Shown here in pieces: positions 62,595 through 64,000 of a stretch of 64,000 nucleotides of DNA (position 1 is its first letter; each line of letters starts with the position of its first letter). The translations under genes were made by a program, and so were the position numbers. The notes beneath the pieces were generated by a model. It was not told where the DNA came from, ran no database searches, and saw only the letters and a program-made list of their open reading frames with translations. Source of the stretch: Salimicrobium humidisoli (GTDB lineage: Bacteria; Bacillota; Bacilli; Bacillales; Halobacillaceae); contig NZ_NSGH01000011.1 of assembly GCF_002295105.1 (NCBI RefSeq), positions 30,875-94,874 of the forward strand. The letters are read 5' to 3'.

Positions 62595-62775
62595 AGGTAG
62601 AACCGTGAATGAGTCGATTAAGGATGGCTGTGGCAATAACTTGTCTCCAAAGATTTTTCCCCATCCTACATAAGACTTTTGAGAGATCACAATCATAGCC
62701 CCATGCGCATAACTCCTAGATATGATTCGAAAGAGTGTATGCGCATTGATTTCATCGAAAGAAAATTTTCATTTG
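62595..62775 (-). pseudogene. IS21-family IstB ATPase remnant
   Basis: The minus strand, read from about 62775, gives FSFDEINAHTLFRIISRSY, AHGAMIVISQKSYVGWGKIFGD, then after a frameshift near 62643 VIATAILNRLIHGSTFI. This is the C-terminal part of IstB (usual wording: SMILTSNKSFGEWGEVFGD, ATAILDRLLHHS). No IstA and no ends were found. It marks an old insertion in the accessory tail. Confidence 0.65.
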
Positions 62776-63172
62776 ACCTAAAGTCTCTACGAAAATAACT
62801 CAAAAGCTAGGAAGCCAGTAGTTGCAAGGGAACTGGCTTAACCGATCAAGCTATCATTCTCGTTTCTCCACCTCAAATGAACTTGAATTAACTTATAAAT
62901 TATAGGTTGCAATGTTCTAAGATTTCGCTTGCATACTTCTTGATTACTAGATTGCATTACACACCCGACGCATAGCTCTAAAACACATTATAAATATGTT
63001 TGATAACGTTCTTATACAAAATATCACTAGAAAGGCATATGAGGATACCCTACCTCTTTTTTTGTCTTCAAGAGCTTTACACAAACTATTTTACGTCATC
63101 ATTTATTGCATCTTTTTAGTACCTGCTAACAATTAAAATTGGTATCTGATATAAAGAAACAGGGTAGTATAT
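62776..63172. other. Intergenic region
   Basis: About 400 AT-rich bases with no frame, RNA or repeat I can support. Confidence 0.4.
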
Positions 63173-63814
63173 TTATTCATCTCTAAAAGAAAAGTGTTCT
63201 TCACTCTCTTCAGTATATGAGTTTTTATAGTTTCTGGATTTCCCTTGTTTAATTATAAGAATCAAAAAGATCACTGTAATGAAAAAAATTCCTACTGATA
63301 AGATAGGTAAATCATAGATTGCATCCGGAATTACACATAATACGTTTATTGAAATCCAGTAATCATTTATTACAGTAGTTAAATTAATAAACGTTATAAG
63401 ACTCCATACAAGCACTAAATAGAAGCTTAATATTTGATTAATTTTAGAAACAGAGTAGTTAGATGATTCAACTATAAAGTCTAGCTTTTTTCCTTTCTTT
63501 TGTACTAGATACGACTTATATAGGGGTCCCATAACATCATTTTCTAATCTATCCACATGTCTTTCCCAGTTATTTTGCCAATACTTGCTACCCTTATTCA
63601 CAAGAAACCACCCTATTGAAAATACTATTCCTATACAGCTGATGATTAATTGTATCTTATGTTTAAGTACAGAGTCTACACTCGAACCAAGCACTGCAAA
63701 ATACCCTCCAAAAATAACAATCAAGAACCCCCAGAAATATGTAGCTCTTTTCCAATAAAGCTCTATTTCAAACTTTCTAATATCCAATGCATGTTTTAAT
63801 GCTTCCCTTTTCAA
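63173..63814 (-). CDS. RipA-like membrane protein
   Basis: A 213-residue protein with four predicted membrane segments in two pairs (about 25-45, 55-75, 128-150, 170-195) and the opening ALDIRKFEIELYWKRATYFWGF, which I recall from the RipA family of octameric membrane proteins. Function unknown. The start is doubtful: TTG 63814 is only 3 bases from GAGGAG, while protein-like sequence (EYNKRFTNDNIPSEET) continues 17 codons upstream to an ATC at 63865 that is well spaced from GAGGGAG. Confidence 0.65.
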   Translation of the reverse strand: MKREALKHALDIRKFEIELYWKRATYFWGFLIVIFGGYFAVLGSSVDSVLKHKIQLIISCIGIVFSIGWFLVNKGSKYWQNNWERHVDRLENDVMGPLYKSYLVQKKGKKLDFIVESSNYSVSKINQILSFYLVLVWSLITFINLTTVINDYWISINVLCVIPDAIYDLPILSVGIFFITVIFLILIIKQGKSRNYKNSYTEESEEHFSFRDE

Positions 63815-64000
63815 GGTCTCCTCAGAAGGAATATTGTCGTTTGTGAACCGCTTATTATATTCGATGTTATAGTCTCCCTCTTTAAATTAACGTTTTCTTA
63901 GAATTTCTTCGTTTTTCGTCCATTTTCTTTAGAACTATAGAAGTTTATGGTTGCGGTCGAAACCTTTATATGAAAATAAAGGGGATATTTGGAATATGGG

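Overview
The window is about 64 kb of chromosome from a low-to-medium GC Gram-positive bacterium. Shine-Dalgarno sites are strong (AGGAGG type), TTG and GTG starts are common, and SAM-I and TPP riboswitch leaders, CcpA cre sites, PdaC-type envelope enzymes and B. subtilis-like genes (tenI-thiOSGF, opuC, ahpCF, hxlAB, murQP, glnKL-like) are present. Many sodium-coupled carriers (DAACS, SSS, BASS), an AbgT-family carrier and a carnitine/betaine system suggest a moderately halophilic or alkaliphilic Bacillaceae. The genus is an inference. No rRNA, tRNA or CRISPR was seen.

Layout. 1-4.3 kb: GlnK/GlnL-like two-component system diverging from an acidic amino acid symporter and aspartase, with a phased direct repeat between them. 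4.4-6.2 kb: SAM-riboswitch-controlled sodium:solute symporter. 7-11 kb: TPP-riboswitch thiazole operon tenI-thiO-thiS-thiG-thiF. 13.2-24 kb, minus strand: a BASS transporter with an FAD oxidase, then a carnitine block (thioesterase, L-carnitine dehydrogenase, BKACE cleavage enzyme, GbsR-type regulator), a CocE-type hydrolase and an OpuC ABC importer. Together these would import carnitine and turn it into glycine betaine plus acetoacetyl-CoA. 24.5-33 kb: MFS protein with an internal deletion, diguanylate cyclase, amidohydrolase, ahpCF, small membrane proteins. 34.9-38.4 kb: operon of a FabF paralogue, an acyl-CoA ligase and a thioesterase. 39-45 kb: DUF819 carrier, an isolated SdhB, PdaC-like deacetylase and small genes. 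45.4-49.3 kb: N-acetylmuramate operon (RpiR regulator, murQ, fused EIIBCA) with two phased dyads, a near-consensus promoter and a cre. 49.6-51.6 kb: formaldehyde-fixing hxlAB beside a regulator made of two fused HxlR domains. 51.9-57.7 kb: membrane alpha/beta hydrolase behind a consensus promoter with cre and a leader terminator, a MarR/MFS efflux pair with twin operators, and several broken small genes. 57.9-59.5 kb: AbgT-type transporter. 59.6-64 kb: accessory tail with a truncated group IIC intron beside the terminator of a Doc/AbrB toxin-antitoxin operon, a monooxygenase fragment, an HNH nuclease, an IS21 IstB remnant and a RipA-like membrane protein.

Several short genes are disrupted (frameshifts near 24.46, 38.80 and 54.14 kb, a nonsense codon at 57.113 kb). 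These may be real decay or sequence errors and are reported one by one. Family assignments come from reading motifs and remembered homologues; no database search was possible.
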